A stretch of 64,000 nt of DNA. It comes from Siderastrea siderea (Eukaryota; Cnidaria; Anthozoa; Scleractinia; Rhizangiidae). Position 1 is the stretch's first letter. Every line of letters starts with the position of its first letter. The notes beneath the pieces are model-generated. The model was not told the origin of the DNA. It did not search any database and worked only from the letters and a program-made list of their open reading frames with translations. The position numbers and the translations under genes are program-made. This document shows, in pieces, positions 1 through 13,360 of the stretch. The stretch spans positions 45,291,569 to 45,355,568 of the forward strand of contig OZ034975.1 in NCBI GenBank assembly GCA_964030785.1, written 5' to 3'.

Positions 1-654
1 AAATGAAAATGCAGACAATTGAAGAGAAAAATCCAGACAAGGCGATTGTTGGTGCAAATCATGAAAGCGTAAAGACAAACTGCCGCAATATTGTACAGTC
101 TGTTCTTTTGATGCAATCAGCCGTAACCGCTGACACTGTTGTCTACGTCACTTGCTTTATTTTGCATGACCTGATTCAACTGGAAAATAGTTTAAAGAAT
201 GCTGAAGTTCATAAAGCACAAAATTTCAAGTGCTCTTGAAGTAGTTTTCCTCTTACTCTTGGATATTCTATTTTTACTCTAAACGAATGCCGCGTTTGCG
301 GAAACCATTCATAAATAAACATATTGTTACGTGATAACAGAAGAAAAACATTATATTTACCCTCATAGACTAATGACCATTAGGCTCTTTCACGCAAGTA
401 GGAAATTAATCCTTTTAATCCAGGAACTACAGAATTCTTTTTTAAGCTTATGGTTTGGAGATTAAGAAAGACGAATTTTCCCACGCTATCAATGCCAACA
501 TAATCGAAACGTATATGTTCTGGAATTTTTTTGGAATACCTTTGAAGCAAACACTAGAAGAAAACTGTTGACTTGTTTATTGTAAGTGTTTTTTTTGCGG
601 GGGGGGGGGGGGGGGCAGGATTGTTTGTTTAAGCGTCTCGTTAACTGATATTTC
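1..654. other. Unique left flank, no supported gene
   Basis: I see no convincing coding region here. A 78-codon open frame near the left edge has no recognisable motif. The stretch contains a poly-G run near 600-615, and its right end is the left boundary of the tandem duplication, where similarity to the second copy begins. Confidence 0.6.
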
Positions 655-1225
655 ACCTCTTAGCTTTTTAAAGTTCAAATTGTTTAGCAAACTCCTCCTA
701 TCTTCACATTAAACAAACAAAATTTAATAGGTTTCTTTTCTTTGAAAGGTCGAACCTCATCTGATCTACCGGATTTCTTGCACGTACCCACGCACGTATC
801 AGTATAAAAACAATTTCTTTAAAGCCAGTTAACAAGAAAGGCCCACAACGGCAAGCAACTATACGGTTAATGAATTTAATATCAATGCACTTGAGCTTTG
901 GAAGCAGCTGTTATAGTGCTTCCCCTCCCTCTTCCACTTCCAGGGTTTCCCTTCTCCATAGAGGCTTCTGTTGCCTTGTCATGCAGACAGTTTATCAAAA
1001 GAAGATTATACCGTTGTTTTTCACTCCGTTTCCCCCGTTTTCTGCTCCGTTTCTACTGATGGAGCCTTTTCGAAGGAGAGCAGAGTTTCAAGGTATTAGA
1101 CTCTACAAGCGACAGCGTCAAATGAATCATTTCAAGCATTATTAGAAGGCCATAACCATCGGATTTTGGCACTATGGGACAACAAGTGTGCTGTTAATTA
1201 TTCATTAATTATCTTGATTAATATC

Positions 1226-1388
<163 letters not shown>

Positions 1389-1730
1389 TACAATTGTTAT
1401 ACCTCTTAAGCTTTTCATTACAGGGTGCCTATTTTTGAACAACTATTTTAAGACATATTTTTAAATACGAGTAGCTTGTAAGATGAGAATTTATTCAAAT
1501 AATTGAATTAACTTAATACCATTTTTTTTCACTAGATTATGTTAATAGTTAGACATTTTGTAATAAAAATTATCTCTCAATATTATTGTTATTATTATTA
1601 TTATTATTATTATTGCTAGTGAATCCTTAGCGTGTTCTTCAACCTATCATTCCTTGATTACACATTCGCCGTGACAAATTCAATTAACACTGCAAGAGAG
1701 TTTTCATAAACAGTGTTACCACTTAATCAA

Positions 1731-1859
1731 TTGCCTAGTTCCTGTACGGCTTTTTACCAGGCCTTCACGGTCAACCCATTTCGGTCACTTTTTCGCTCGG
1801 ACCACATGAACAGAAACGGCTTGACCGCGACGAAATAAAGAGGCCTAGGAACTAGGCAA
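1731..1859. mobile_element. Short palindromic MITE-like element
   Basis: The ends are inverted repeats: ttgcctagttcct at the left and aggaactaggcaa at the right. Inside, two GC-rich arms flank gctcggaccac. Its counterpart in duplication copy 2 lies at 5737-5887 and contains about 20 extra internal bases. No coding content. Confidence 0.65.
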
Positions 1860-2876
1860 CATTATCACATGACTGTCCGGTGTCAAACCTAATGAAGTGT
1901 TAGACCCGTAACGGTGTTGAAAATACAGTAATCTTGTCACTCTTTTAACAATAATGTTGCTTTTATTTTGTTTATCATTTGTATTTTCAGTTAGTTGCAA
2001 CTTTCATATATAAATCCTCTGGTGAGAATTACTCTCATCAGAGAAACTTTGATAGCGATATTTGGTAAACCTTCTTACTAGTCACGCAGTTTCTATATCA
2101 CTTGTTGCAGACGGGATCAGCTTCGATTCACATTGTAGCTTGAACAAGCGGTTTAGTTATGTAGCTTGCTAGTGAGTGAAACTGTTTGAAACTGTTTGCT
2201 GTTGAAAAACAAGCAATTCGATTTCGGTCATTGCATCCGGACTTAAGTTGAATTTTGACATTGTTTTAGTGGTTACAACTGAATTACCATCTTTCGACAA
2301 CTTCAATAGCATGCAGCCCGTATACACCCAATTCTCATGAAAAATCGCATTTTCTCCAGGTTGATCATAACAATGTAAAATATCAAAATATTCGGTACAC
2401 AATATAAATATACATGTTTTGGTACATTCAAGCTCAGTTTTTTTTTTCTACCGTGAAGGAAAGTTTTTTGTTTTCGGCTTCTGTAACAAACCATGTTATG
2501 TATGTTATGATTTTTTATGACGGATTTTAATTTAGGTCCCGAGCGGTTTGATGTCACGAATCTTCCGGGAAAAATAAACAAACATACAAACAAACAAGGG
2601 CGTACTAAGACGGAGCTCCAGTTCCCACAGTCTTTCATTTTACAAAAAGATGGTTTTGCGCATGCGCATATGAGAGGGCTTTAAAAAATATCTGTTACAT
2701 AAACAATAGGATTACGAACCAGTTGGATTTTAAAAATCTGTTCAGTACACCTTTAGTAAATGGCTATCAGTTAACAAACCAAACTAGTAAGCCGAAGCGG
2801 TGAACCTCACCAGACCTCCCATAAGCGTTGCATTTGGTGTTGACTATAAGCGTTTTGTCGGAACCATCCATTGGTT

Positions 2877-2930
<54 letters not shown>

Positions 2931-4343
2931 ACTAGTGTCACTGTCAATTTTTTATGGGGTGACAGGCTGCCCTCGGGTGACCCGCTTACTTTCGCGGGAT
3001 GCCTGTGTTGAAGCGGCCTCCGCTACCATCCCCACTAATCAATCAAAATAGCGAACAATTAGACGGCGGGTTTCTCACCCTCACACCTGGAATTTATATC
3101 AGGAGTAAAGAGCGGTCACACCATTAGGCTGTCCTTATGCTCAGAGCCTTTAGTTTCTTAACTGCACAACAAGGGCTCTGAGCTCTGGGACAACATAGCC
3201 TGTAGTGTCAGGGTTTTTTAAACAACGGATGCTTTATCGACGTTGCTAATTTCTTTTGAATAGACCAAACTGATCCATGATTATGGAATGAGGTATCGTC
3301 TGTACGATGAACAATATAGCGCCACTTAAATTTCACGTCATTGACCCCAAATCATCCAAAAACATATCTTTACTAAAAGTTTTCCTTTTGAGATAATAGC
3401 TACTCGGTAATTAGCAAATAATATCACCAAACTTACAAATTAAACTGAAAGAGAAAATGTAAAAGAAGGTTATTAGAGCAAACGTAGAGCTCATCCTTTT
3501 AACCTGGATTAAACCATTTTTAATTTACCTTATATTTTGCTATAACAGGCACAAACGTAAACGTCGAATCAACTGTGAACATGCCATAATTGCTAGGTGT
3601 ATATATTCACCATTTATTATCGGTCAACTGCGATTTTTCTAAGAAGTCTAAAAAGACTCCCACGGAGTTTTCGGCGAGATCACAGCGGAAAAAATTCCCC
3701 CATTATTCATGTTGTTGCGGACATTATTGCAGCTCCTGGTCGCGTCTAGGGAAAGTAAATGATCATGTTTCTGCATTCAAAATGAAAGCTGAATAAATTA
3801 CATGTATTATGCATTGTGGAGTACAAATGATTTTGCTTGGCTTATTTAACGCTTCACCACACAATCGTAAACGTACCGCCAATAACGTATTCAATTTTTT
3901 CCTTTGACATCTGTGGAAACTTCCGTGTGGAGATACCGACAGGATAGTCTTCTGTGTTATTAAGTTCTCCCTACTTTTCTTTGGATTAAATTGATTAAGG
4001 TGAACCATGATCTTTGCTTGATCAGATCAGCGTTGCTTCAATTAACACCAGCGATTGTCTTTACATGTACAGTTCAATTGTTTGTCACAAGCAAATTTCA
4101 CGGGATTAGTCGATAGAAAATGTACCAGTAGCTCGTTTACTTCATGCTTATGGCCACAAGCGAACTCCCTCGCGTTTTCCACCGCTATCCTCTCTTTGCG
4201 TGGTCTTCAAGCGTTTCAGTTGTTTTATACACAATCTCAGAATCGGTAGTAGTCTACCACGCCTGTGCTTCTGCAGTGCAAGTTTACCCCAGGATTAGAT
4301 AGAAACTTAAATTTTCCTCACTTTCCATTGCCAAAATATAAAT

Positions 4344-4707
4344 CTAAACTGAACCTTTAAAAGTTCCGCCTTCCGTCGCGGATAAGCTTGATCGTCTCCG
4401 GGGACGGTCGTGGACGCTTTTGAACGCTTCAGACAACGCGTTCGCAACGACATCCGATTTCTCTGACTCATTGCAGATGAAAGCGTAACATTCAACTTTC
4501 CTCAGTTTCTGCGATACGAAGTCATTGAAAGCGAAAAGTTGATGCTTTTTATCAGCTACCACAAATGATATTCGACTAAATGGCACCTCTATTTCCTCAT
4601 GTTTTCTGTTCTAGCTTTAATCCATCGAATTTTATCATCTGCAGATGAAATCTCTGGACACACTCTTGGAAGACGGTTCAAATTATCGCGTACTTTCTTG
4701 TACAATT
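4344..4707 (-). pseudogene. Truncated, frameshifted PTB/PID gene copy
   Basis: Read on the minus strand, this matches the C-terminal two thirds of the intact PTB gene at 8365-8922. It starts abruptly at the duplication junction, so the N-terminal roughly 70 residues, including the first PTB strand, are missing. One base is deleted near 4605 relative to the intact copy, inside the codons after the TEN tripeptide, and this moves the following sequence out of frame. The 3' end also differs: the intact gene stops after GGN, whereas this copy reads a few residues further. There is no promoter of its own. It is a by-product of the duplication and is unlikely to make a working adaptor. Confidence 0.85.
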
Positions 4708-5285
4708 AACCTATTTAACCTCTTAGCTTTCTAAAGTTCAAATTGTTTAGCAAACTCCTCCTATCTTCACATTAAACAAACAAAATTTAATAGGTTTCTT
4801 TTCCTTGAAAGGTCGAACCTCATCCGATCTACCGGATTTCTTGCACGTGCCCACGCACGTATCAGTATAAAAACAATTTCTTTAAAGCCAGTTAACAAGA
4901 AAGGCCCACAACAGCAAGCAACTGTACGGTTAATGAATTCAATATCAATGCACTTGAGCTTTGGAAACAGCTGTTCGTGCTTCCACTCCCTCTTCCACTT
5001 CCAGGGTTTCCGTTCTCCATAGAGGTTTCTGTTGCCTTGTCATGCTGTCAGTTTATCAAAATAAGATTATACTGTTGTTTTTCACTCCGTTTCCCCCGTT
5101 TTCTGCTCCGTCTCTACTGATGGAGCCTTTTCGAAGGAGAGCAGAGTTTCAAGGTATTAGAATCTATAAGCGACAACGTCAAATGAATCAGTTCAAGCAT
5201 TATTAGAAGGCCATAACCATCGGATTTTGGCACTATGGGACAACAAGTGTGCTGTTAATTATTCATTAATTATCTTGATAATATC

Positions 5286-5310
5286 TTATTATTATTATTA
5301 TTATTATTAT

Positions 5311-5368
<58 letters not shown>

Positions 5369-5400
5369 TGTAGTAGTAGTAGCAGCAGTAGTAGTAGTAG

Positions 5401-5489
<89 letters not shown>
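5286..5489. repeat. Composite trinucleotide microsatellite, copy 2
   Basis: This is the counterpart of the 1226-1388 microsatellite inside the second duplication copy. It is longer and is made of TTA then TAG units with rare interruptions (TTG, CAG, GAG). The pure CAG block of copy 1 is missing, which shows repeat turnover after the duplication. Confidence 0.95.
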
Positions 5490-5736
5490 CAATTGTTATA
5501 CCTCTTAAGCTTTTCATTACAGGGTGCCTATTTTTGAACAACTATTTTAAGACATATTTTTAAATACGAGTAGCTTGTAAGATGAGAATTTATATGAATT
5601 CAAATAATTGAATTAACTTAATACCATTTTTTAATGTTAAGTGTACATAAGATTTTTCATTCATTACACATTCGCCATGACAAATTCAATTAACACTGCA
5701 AGAGGTTTTTCATAAACAGTGTTACCACTTAATCAC

Positions 5737-5887
5737 TTGCCTAGTTCCTGTACGGCTTTTTACCAGGCCTTCACGGTCAATCCATTTCGGTGACGCATCC
5801 GAGACGAAGGGCTCACTTTTTCGCTCGGACCACGTGACCCGAAACGGCTTGACCGCGACGAAATAAGGAGGCCTAGGAACTAGGCAA
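5737..5887. mobile_element. Short palindromic MITE-like element, copy 2
   Basis: Same terminal inverted repeats (ttgcctagttcct / aggaactaggcaa) as the 1731-1859 element. It retains an internal segment around 5791-5812 that copy 1 lacks, so it is the fuller version. Confidence 0.65.
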
Positions 5888-6868
5888 CATTATCACATGA
5901 CTGTCCGGTGTCAAACCTAATGAAGGGTTAGACCCGTAACGGTGTTGAAAATACAGTAATCTTGTCACACTTTTAACAATAATGTTGCTTTTATTTTGTT
6001 TATCATTTGTATTTTCAGTTAGTTGCAACTTTCATATATAAATATCCTCTGGTGAGAATTACTCTCATCAGAGAAACTTTGATAGCGATATTTGGTAAAC
6101 CTTCTTACTAGTCACGCAGTTTCTATATCACTTATTGCAGACAGGATCAGATTCAATTCACATTGTAGCTTGAATAAGCGGTTTAGTTGTGTAGCTTGCC
6201 AGTGAGTTATATTGGCACCGTTTGCAAACTGTTTGAAACTGTTTGCTGTTGAAAAACAAGCAATTCGATTTCGGTCATTGCATCTGGACTTAAGTTGAAT
6301 TTTGACATTGTTTTAGTGTTACAACTGAATTATCATCTTTCGACAACTTCAATAGCATGCAGCCTGTATACACCCAATTCTCATGAAAAATCGCATTTTC
6401 TCCAGGTTGATCATAACAATGTAAAATATCAAAATATTCGGTACACAATATAAATATACATGTTTTGGTACATTCAAGCTCAGTGTCTTTTTTTTTTCTG
6501 TCGTGAAGGAAAGTTTCCTGTTTACGGCTTCTGTAAGAAACCATGTTATATATGTTATGATTTTTTATGACGGATTTTAATTTAGGTCCCGAGCGGTTTG
6601 ATCTCACGAAGCTCCAGTTCCCACAGTCTTTCATTTTACAAAAAAATCGTTTTGCGCATGCGCGTTTGAGAGGGCCTTAAAAAGTATCTGTTACATAAAC
6701 AATAGGATTATGAACCAGATGGATTTTAAAAATCTGTTCAGTACACCTTTAGTAAATGGCTATTAACAAACCAAACTAATAAGCCGAAGCGGTGAACCTC
6801 ACCAGACCTCCCATAAGCGTTGCATTTGGTGTTGACTATAAGCGTTTTGTCGGAACCATTCACTAGTT

Positions 6869-6934
<66 letters not shown>

Positions 6935-8364
6935 GTCAATTTTTTACGGGGTGACAGGCTGCCCTCGGGTGACCCGCTTACTTTCGCGGGATGCCTGTGT
7001 TGTAGCGGCCTCCGCTACCATCCCCACTAATCAAGCAAAATAGCGAACACTTAGACGGCGGGTTTCTGACTCTTGATTGCACCCTCACACCTGGAATTCA
7101 TATCAGGAGAAAAGAGCGGTCACGCCATTAGGCTGTCCTTATGCTCAGAGCCTTTAGTTTCTTGACTGCACAACAAGGGCTCTGAGCTCTGGGTCAACAT
7201 AGCCTGTAGGGTCAGGGATTTTAAACAACGGATGCTTTATCGACGTTGCTAAATTTCTTTTGAATAGACAAAACTGATCCATGATTATGGAGTGAGGTGT
7301 CTTCTGTACGATGGACAATATAGCGCCACTTAAATTTCACGTCATTAACCCCAAATCATCCAAAAACATATCTTTACTAAAAGTTTTCCTTTTGAGATAA
7401 TAGCTACTTGGTAATTAGCAAATAATATCACCAAACTTACAAATTAAACTGAAAGAGAAAATGTAAAAGAAGGTTATTAGAGCAAACGTAGAGCTCATCC
7501 TTTTAACCTGGATTAAACATTTTTAATTCACCTTATATTTTGCTATAACAGGCACAAACGTAAACGTCGAATCAACTGTGAACATGCCATAATTGCTAGG
7601 TGTACATATTCACCATTTATTATCGGTCAACTGCGATTTTTCTAAGAAGTCTAAGAAGACTCCCACGGAGTTTTCGGCGAGATCACAGCGGAAAAAATTC
7701 CTACATCATTCATGTTATTGCGGACATTATTGCAGCTCCTGGTCGCGTCTAGGGAAAGTAAATGATCATGTTTCTGTATTCAAAATGAAAGCTGAATAAA
7801 TTACATGTATTATGTATTGTGGAGTACAAATGATTTTGCTTGGCTTATTTAACGCTTCACCACACAATCGTAAACGTACCGCCAATAATGTATTCAATTT
7901 TTTCCTTTGACATCTGTGGAAACTTCCGTGTGGAGATACCGGCAGGATGGCGTTCTTTGTTATTAAGTTCTCCCTACTTTTCTTTGGATTAAATTGATTA
8001 AGGTGAACCATGATCTTTGCTTGATCAGATCAGCGTTGCTTCAACTAACACCAGCGATTGTCTTTACATGTACAGTTCAATTAATTGTTTGTCACAAGCA
8101 AATTTCACGGGATTAGTCGATAGAAAATGTATCAGTAGCTCGTTTACTTCATGCTTATTTCCACAGGCGAACTCCCTCGCGTTTTCCACGGCTATCCTCT
8201 CTTTGCTTGGTCTCCAAGCGTTTAAGTTGTTTCATACACAATCTCAGAATCTGTAGTAGTCTACCACGCCTGTGCTTCTGCAGTGCAAGTTTATCCCAGG
8301 ATTAGATAGAAACTTAAATTTTCCTCACTTTCCATTGCCAAAATCTAAAATCTAAAATGAATCT

Positions 8365-8922
8365 TTAATTTCCGCCTTCCTTCGCGGATAAGCTTGATCG
8401 TCTCCGGGGACGGTCGTGGACGTTTTTGAACGCTTCAGACAACGCGTTCGCAACGACATCCGATTTCTCTGACTCATTGCAGATGAAGGCGTAACATTCA
8501 ACTTTCCTCGGTTTCTGCGATACGAAGTCATTGAAAGCGAAAAGTTGATGCTTTTTATCAGCTACCACAAATGATATTCGACTAAATGGCACCTCTATTT
8601 CCTCATGATTTTCTGTTCCAGCTTTAATCCACCGAATTTTAACATCTGCAGATGAAATCTCTAGACACACTCTTGGAAGATCGTTCAAATTATCGCGTAC
8701 TTTCTTGTACAATTTGTGCAGACATTCATCGACATTTTCTCCTCCAGGATTCGACGTTTCTATCTTTCCCGCAAAGCGAACGATAAAACTCCTCGACGGT
8801 TCTAACTTGTACTCTTGTTTCAAACTTTTTAAACTTATTCTTCTCCCCATGGGGCGATTTTTCTTCTTTTCTTCCTTTGATGTAGCGCTAGTCGTTTGCT
8901 GTTTCGATCTCATAATACCCAT
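8365..8922 (-). CDS. Small PTB/PID-domain protein, intronless
   Basis: The 185-residue protein is mostly one phosphotyrosine-binding (PTB/PID) domain. A basic N-terminal tail (KEEKKKNRPMGRR) precedes it. The first strand reads FIVRFAGKIE at about residues 45-54, followed by a helix-forming stretch. The typical late PTB block is HQLFAFNDFVSQ then KVECYAFICNESEK, with a final helix VVANALSEAF, and the tail is RRRSSLS-type, resembling a basophilic kinase site. PTB domains bind NPxY-like peptides in receptor tails and act as adaptors at the membrane; that role is inferred from the fold. The start is the first ATG in the frame. The gene sits on the strand opposite to two other intronless PTB genes downstream, and a 5'-truncated duplicate lies 4 kb away. 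A FAM43-, GULP- or Numb-like assignment is not possible by eye. Confidence 0.82.
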   Translation of the reverse strand: MGIMRSKQQTTSATSKEEKKKNRPMGRRISLKSLKQEYKLEPSRSFIVRFAGKIETSNPGGENVDECLHKLYKKVRDNLNDLPRVCLEISSADVKIRWIKAGTENHEEIEVPFSRISFVVADKKHQLFAFNDFVSQKPRKVECYAFICNESEKSDVVANALSEAFKNVHDRPRRRSSLSAKEGGN

Positions 8923-9440
8923 AAAAATGCTTCTGAAAAGGGCGCCTTTTTCTCACGGATTTCTTGTTACTTCATAGCAACTCTGCATATCATTCCTTAG
9001 TTGTCAAATCTCGAGTTACTGTCGCGTTAAAATCACAATTTCAAATAGAATTCGTTAAAATGGAATGTCAATAAAACAGCTGTTGACAGTTTTTAGAACA
9101 ATTATTCATCCATATAAGGAACATGAATCAGAATATTTAATTTATAGTCGAGAGCTTGTTGCCATGACAATTCTACGCACACTCCCGATTGCACCCCAAA
9201 ATGTTGCAGTACCTTAAAACTTGTCGGTACAAAATCTGTTAGCCTGCGACAAGAGGTTGCCGAAAGCACTCTAAAGTCGGTCAGAATGTCAAATAGTTGG
9301 CGAATAATTTCAGCAGGCAAGAGACGTGCTTACATATTCAATTATTTTCAGAGAAGGTACCAAAACCAAAAAAAATATACATATATATTCAGATCGGGCC
9401 AACCGTAAGAGCGGGAGATAACACAACAGATTGAACTAAT
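8923..9440. other. Upstream flank of the PTB gene
   Basis: No gene recognised. This should contain the promoter of the minus-strand PTB gene, but I see no clear TATA box or known site. A 72-codon minus-strand frame here has no recognisable domain. Confidence 0.5.
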
Positions 9441-9566
9441 CTGGGCCGAGTTGCATAAAACCTAACGCCGGGCGTAACCGCTAACGTCGGACGTTAAAAT
9501 AGTGACTTCACTGGACTGAACGTCTGACGTTAGAAGTTGGGTTAAGTTTTATGCAACTCGACCCAG
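9441..9566. mobile_element. 126-bp palindromic MITE
   Basis: The left arm (ctgggccgagttgcataaaa) and right arm (ttttatgcaactcgacccag) are inverted complements with one mismatch. Between them are smaller inverted repeats around taacgtcggacgtta. No coding content. This is typical of a miniature inverted-repeat element. Confidence 0.8.
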
Positions 9567-9875
9567 AACTTGAAGAAAAATCGCATCCGGTACAAATCTC
9601 AAGAAAAACCTGAAGATAACATCTGATTGGGTTTGCTCCTCGATTGCTTAAAAAAATATCTGCCCAGATCACACTAGGTAAATTTTTTGGTTCAGCCAAA
9701 CCAAAGCAAACATATGGTGGATACAACAGTTCTACAAGGTTCTTCTGTTCCAGTGAAAATACACGCTCGTCAAACCGAACAGGAATCACACTGAAAAACG
9801 TTGAAAGCTGAGATCGTGGAGTTTTCTCCTTGTATTCTGCCTAAACATTCAGGAAAAGCCTTTTTTGTAACCTTT

Positions 9876-12800
9876 TTAAGGACGGTGGCCCCTAATAGGA
9901 AGGCATTTTTTCTTATTTGTCCCCATGTGGGATTTGTTCCTCGTACCTAAGGCTGTTAAAATCCAAAAAGAAAATGGGGGGTTACCGTGCATTTTTCAGA
10001 GATAATTAGGCCCAAATATGGTAAAAAAAGTGCTGATTGAGCATTTTTAAAAAATTAGGAGAAATATCTTTTTCAAATAAAAGATAGCCATTATTTGACT
10101 TAAGAAGGAGATGAAGAGGTCTAAACTGATAGGTGCTTTGTAATGAATAACAAAGATACAATTCTCAACATGCTGCCGAATTCTATATGCGAGTTTCCTG
10201 TTCTTGGCGGGCCATTATTTGACCCAGTAGATTGGAACGTTTTGTAAAATTACTTTTGACAGACGGTTTTTCTTCTGAAAAAAAGTATTTCACAATACCG
10301 AACAGTTGTCCTGCTTTTGATTGATTACATAAAAACTAGGGGTAACCGTGCATTTTAAAAAGTTAACTTCACTTTTTCCTAACTCACGCGCGACATGTTT
10401 TCCATCAGTGACGATTTTCTTGACGCTCTCCTCCCCGGTGGGGAATAAAATGTAAGTCGAAGTGATGGATACTGGGAATCGAAGATGGCGGAGCGGACGC
10501 GTGGTGAAAGGATGCAGCAAAGCAAAATCCCCGTAAAACATCGATTGATTTTATCTCTGCCAACTGTATGGGGATTTTACAATTGCCTTATCAAAGGAAA
10601 TACTATAACGGAGTGCCGTTAGGCGATTTCATTGTTCAATGAATGTTGTGCAGCGAGAATCTTGATTGCTGTTTACATGCTTGGAAGTTCTAGAAGGCCA
10701 CTGCAAATTGTCAGTGGGGTCAGACCAAGCCTGTTATATATATATAGCTAGGCTAGCTAGCCAAACCCTGGAGCTCCCATAAATAAGCTGGTGTTCGTTT
10801 CTCAAGAAACCCGAAAACTCTTCGGGCCCAAAATTTTTGTGGGGCTAGTTTCGGGCGCGATGTTCTTTCGAAAGTGTTTGCACAACGCCCCAAATTTTAG
10901 CAAAATTTTCCCGCGAATTGCTTCCCAACAATCCGAACTCGAAAGTCACACTACTGTTGTTATTAATTTTTTTCGAGCTTCAAACTGTCTGCATGAAATA
11001 TTTTCTTCTTCTTGCGCCGTGTTCCTTGGTTTTTACAATGTTTCAATATTCTGTCATTTAACTGTCAAGGCGTGTCAAATCATCTCAGACTTTTTGGCTG
11101 TTTGTTTGAATGAACTGGAAACGTCGCTTATCTACAGCAGCTAAATATAACTTATTGTTTTGGGTTTTCATCGTGTTCGGATCTTGACAAATATTAAACA
11201 CGAAATGCCACTAAATCGGAATCTGTAGCTCTGAAGCGAACTAACCTAGCTGTAATCAAAAGTTGAAATTTCTCGTCAAGTTTTCGACTTGTTCCTTCTC
11301 ATTCGGCTAGATCGCTCAGTGGAGTTATCAAAATCGGCTACTCGTCTACTTCAGCAGGTCAACCTGATTTCATTCCATCGGTTGCTGCAGTTTATAACAG
11401 CTATCGACATTTTTCCAGACCGAGAGGAGGTAGGTTTTCTTTTAATATTTCATAGACTATCGGGCGGGTCAGTTAGGCGCCGCTTTTGTTTTTCTTTTAA
11501 GAAGTTGCTTCACAATTTGTTTACGCTTTTGACTCTTTCTAATCTCTTATGAACAAATTACAAATGGAAAGATTTTTCATCAGATGTAAGCCTTAGATAC
11601 GTTTCCTTTCCCTCTGCTAAGAAAATGCCACACGTGGAAATGACAACATGTTAGTACCTTAAAAATAGGAGTGATTATTTCACTGCAAAAGATCTGAAAT
11701 ACAATACTGCTCGTAAGTGTCTGAAACTTTCGGTTTTCGCGTTAGGTGAGACACAGTTTCAATCTAGACAAGTAGTTTGCTTCAAACTTGTCCTCTAGAC
11801 AGTTCTTTTTACCACTTTCATTTTGAAACACTGTTTTAAAAGCATTCTAAAAGAGAGAGAGGAAGGCCATGCCATCATAAATCTTCGTACTTTTCTACTA
11901 ATTGTTCCGCGTTTTTATCCTGATCACTCTAAACACTCATACACTGGAGTGCATTTGTCGTTTGTAAAGATTCTTCTCAACTCATTGGCCCCTAAAATAC
12001 AGTACATTTCAGTCGTTATTCGCCAAAAGATGAAAAACGACAATGGGAAAACATAAAGGCAAAAACAGAATGCGGACTGCTGAGGAAACAGTGAAGTTGA
12101 CCTATTTTTCTTCAAAAACAAGACTTCAGCACAACTTTCACGGGCAGCTCTTCTTCCAGCATTCTTTGGAAAGTTAATTAACTTCAAGGAGAGTACTCGT
12201 GAAACTATAGTTGCTCTAATAATGCCATTTTAACTTGCTACCGGTAGCGACTTCATAGATTTGTCAATGTAAAAACGAATTTCTTACTGATTCGTATGCA
12301 TCCTGCTGGCTGTTAAGTTCTGTGAACCATCAAACAACTTTGCTAAAATAAACAGTATTGCTACCGGCGGCATCTGGCAGTTTACCGGCAAAAATTACCC
12401 AAAAAAGGTTTTTGAAAGCTTCCAAGCACATGTAAATTATGGAGGAAAATGGCACAAGTTTTTCGCCTGCGAAGTGTTATTCAGCAAAGTGATTTAACTC
12501 GCGATCAGTTGCTGTATTATTTTGTTCCAAAGATTTAAAAAATTACTCGGAAGCAATTCCATTCGATCATTCGCTTTAACATCTTAAGAATATCATTTTC
12601 AACATAGGAAGTCTCTCAATTAAACAATACTTATAATATGTAAGCTTAAATCCACAATCAAATTGATAATTTTCTTTACCGTTGAAGTGGAAGCGAAGTA
12701 TTTGAGAATTTAACCGAAAGGTTGACGCTCTCGTGGTCTTTTCAGAAGGTCGCTTTCCAGATATCCTCTGAAAAACAAGTCTGTTCAGCTAACACGCCGA

Positions 12801-13146
12801 GATCCACTGTTCGTCCACCTTCTCGCCAAGTCAACTTCGTCCCTTCTGTGCTACGTTCTTCACTTGTTGTGGGAAGCCGGTGTCGATGTTTGTTTTTTTG
12901 TCGTGCAAGCGCTGGCGCTTCGACGGCCCGGATTCTTTCATTAACCTACCATTTCGTTTATGGTTTCCCGTTCCCCATTTGCTGGTCAACACTCCCACAG
13001 CGGAAGCGAAATACAAAAACAACAACTCAATACACCTAAAATTTTATTTTCGCACCACTGCACATACAGGAATCGCACGATCGCGCGGGATGAACGCGCG
13101 ATGCGCAGAAAATGTGCGCGTTAGCAATAGGGGCCACCGTCCTTAA
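9876..13146. mobile_element. 3.3-kb TTAA-flanked inverted-repeat element
   Basis: The sequence ttaa followed by GGACGGTGGCCCCTA (9876-9894) is mirrored by TAGGGGCCACCGTCC followed by ttaa (13128-13146). The 15-bp terminal inverted repeats match perfectly, and TTAA at both edges suggests a TTAA target duplication, as made by piggyBac-type transposases. The interior has a repeated accgtgcattt motif (near 9985 and 10346). The longest open frame is about 117 codons with no transposase motif that I recognise, so the element looks non-autonomous. No other gene is supported in this 3.3 kb. Confidence 0.7.
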
Positions 13147-13360
13147 GTTTCATTTCTAAGCAATTTCACTAGGGCAGCTACTAAAGAGAAGTCATACATA
13201 TCTTCTAAGTGATGACATTGGACATTAGATTTGTGTCAGCCAATTGGATCATGCCGACGCCTTATTCAGCCGTGCCTAACAGCGGAGCCAAAACGTAATT
13301 TTGTTACAAATTACTTATGCTATGGCTTTGATCTTTTTCTGGTTTGGAAAAAGAAACATA

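Larger units (their letters stand above)
4718..8714. repeat. Tandem segmental duplication, copy 2
   Basis: This is the second copy of the 4 kb unit, directly downstream of copy 1 with about 10 intervening bases. It keeps the same order: a palindromic element, the TTA/TAG microsatellite, noncoding sequence, then the 3' half of the minus-strand PTB gene. To the right of 8714 the PTB gene continues intact, so copy 2 keeps the ancestral right-hand junction. Copy 1 keeps the ancestral left-hand junction. Confidence 0.93.

Noticed and set aside
870..1145. 91-codon frame with a partner at 4961-5206
   Set aside because: The two duplicates differ in length and start, and there is no domain; most likely noncoding sequence conserved only because the duplication is recent.
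10791..11144. 117-codon frame inside the TTAA-flanked element
   Set aside because: No transposase or other motif, and composition is like the surrounding noncoding DNA.
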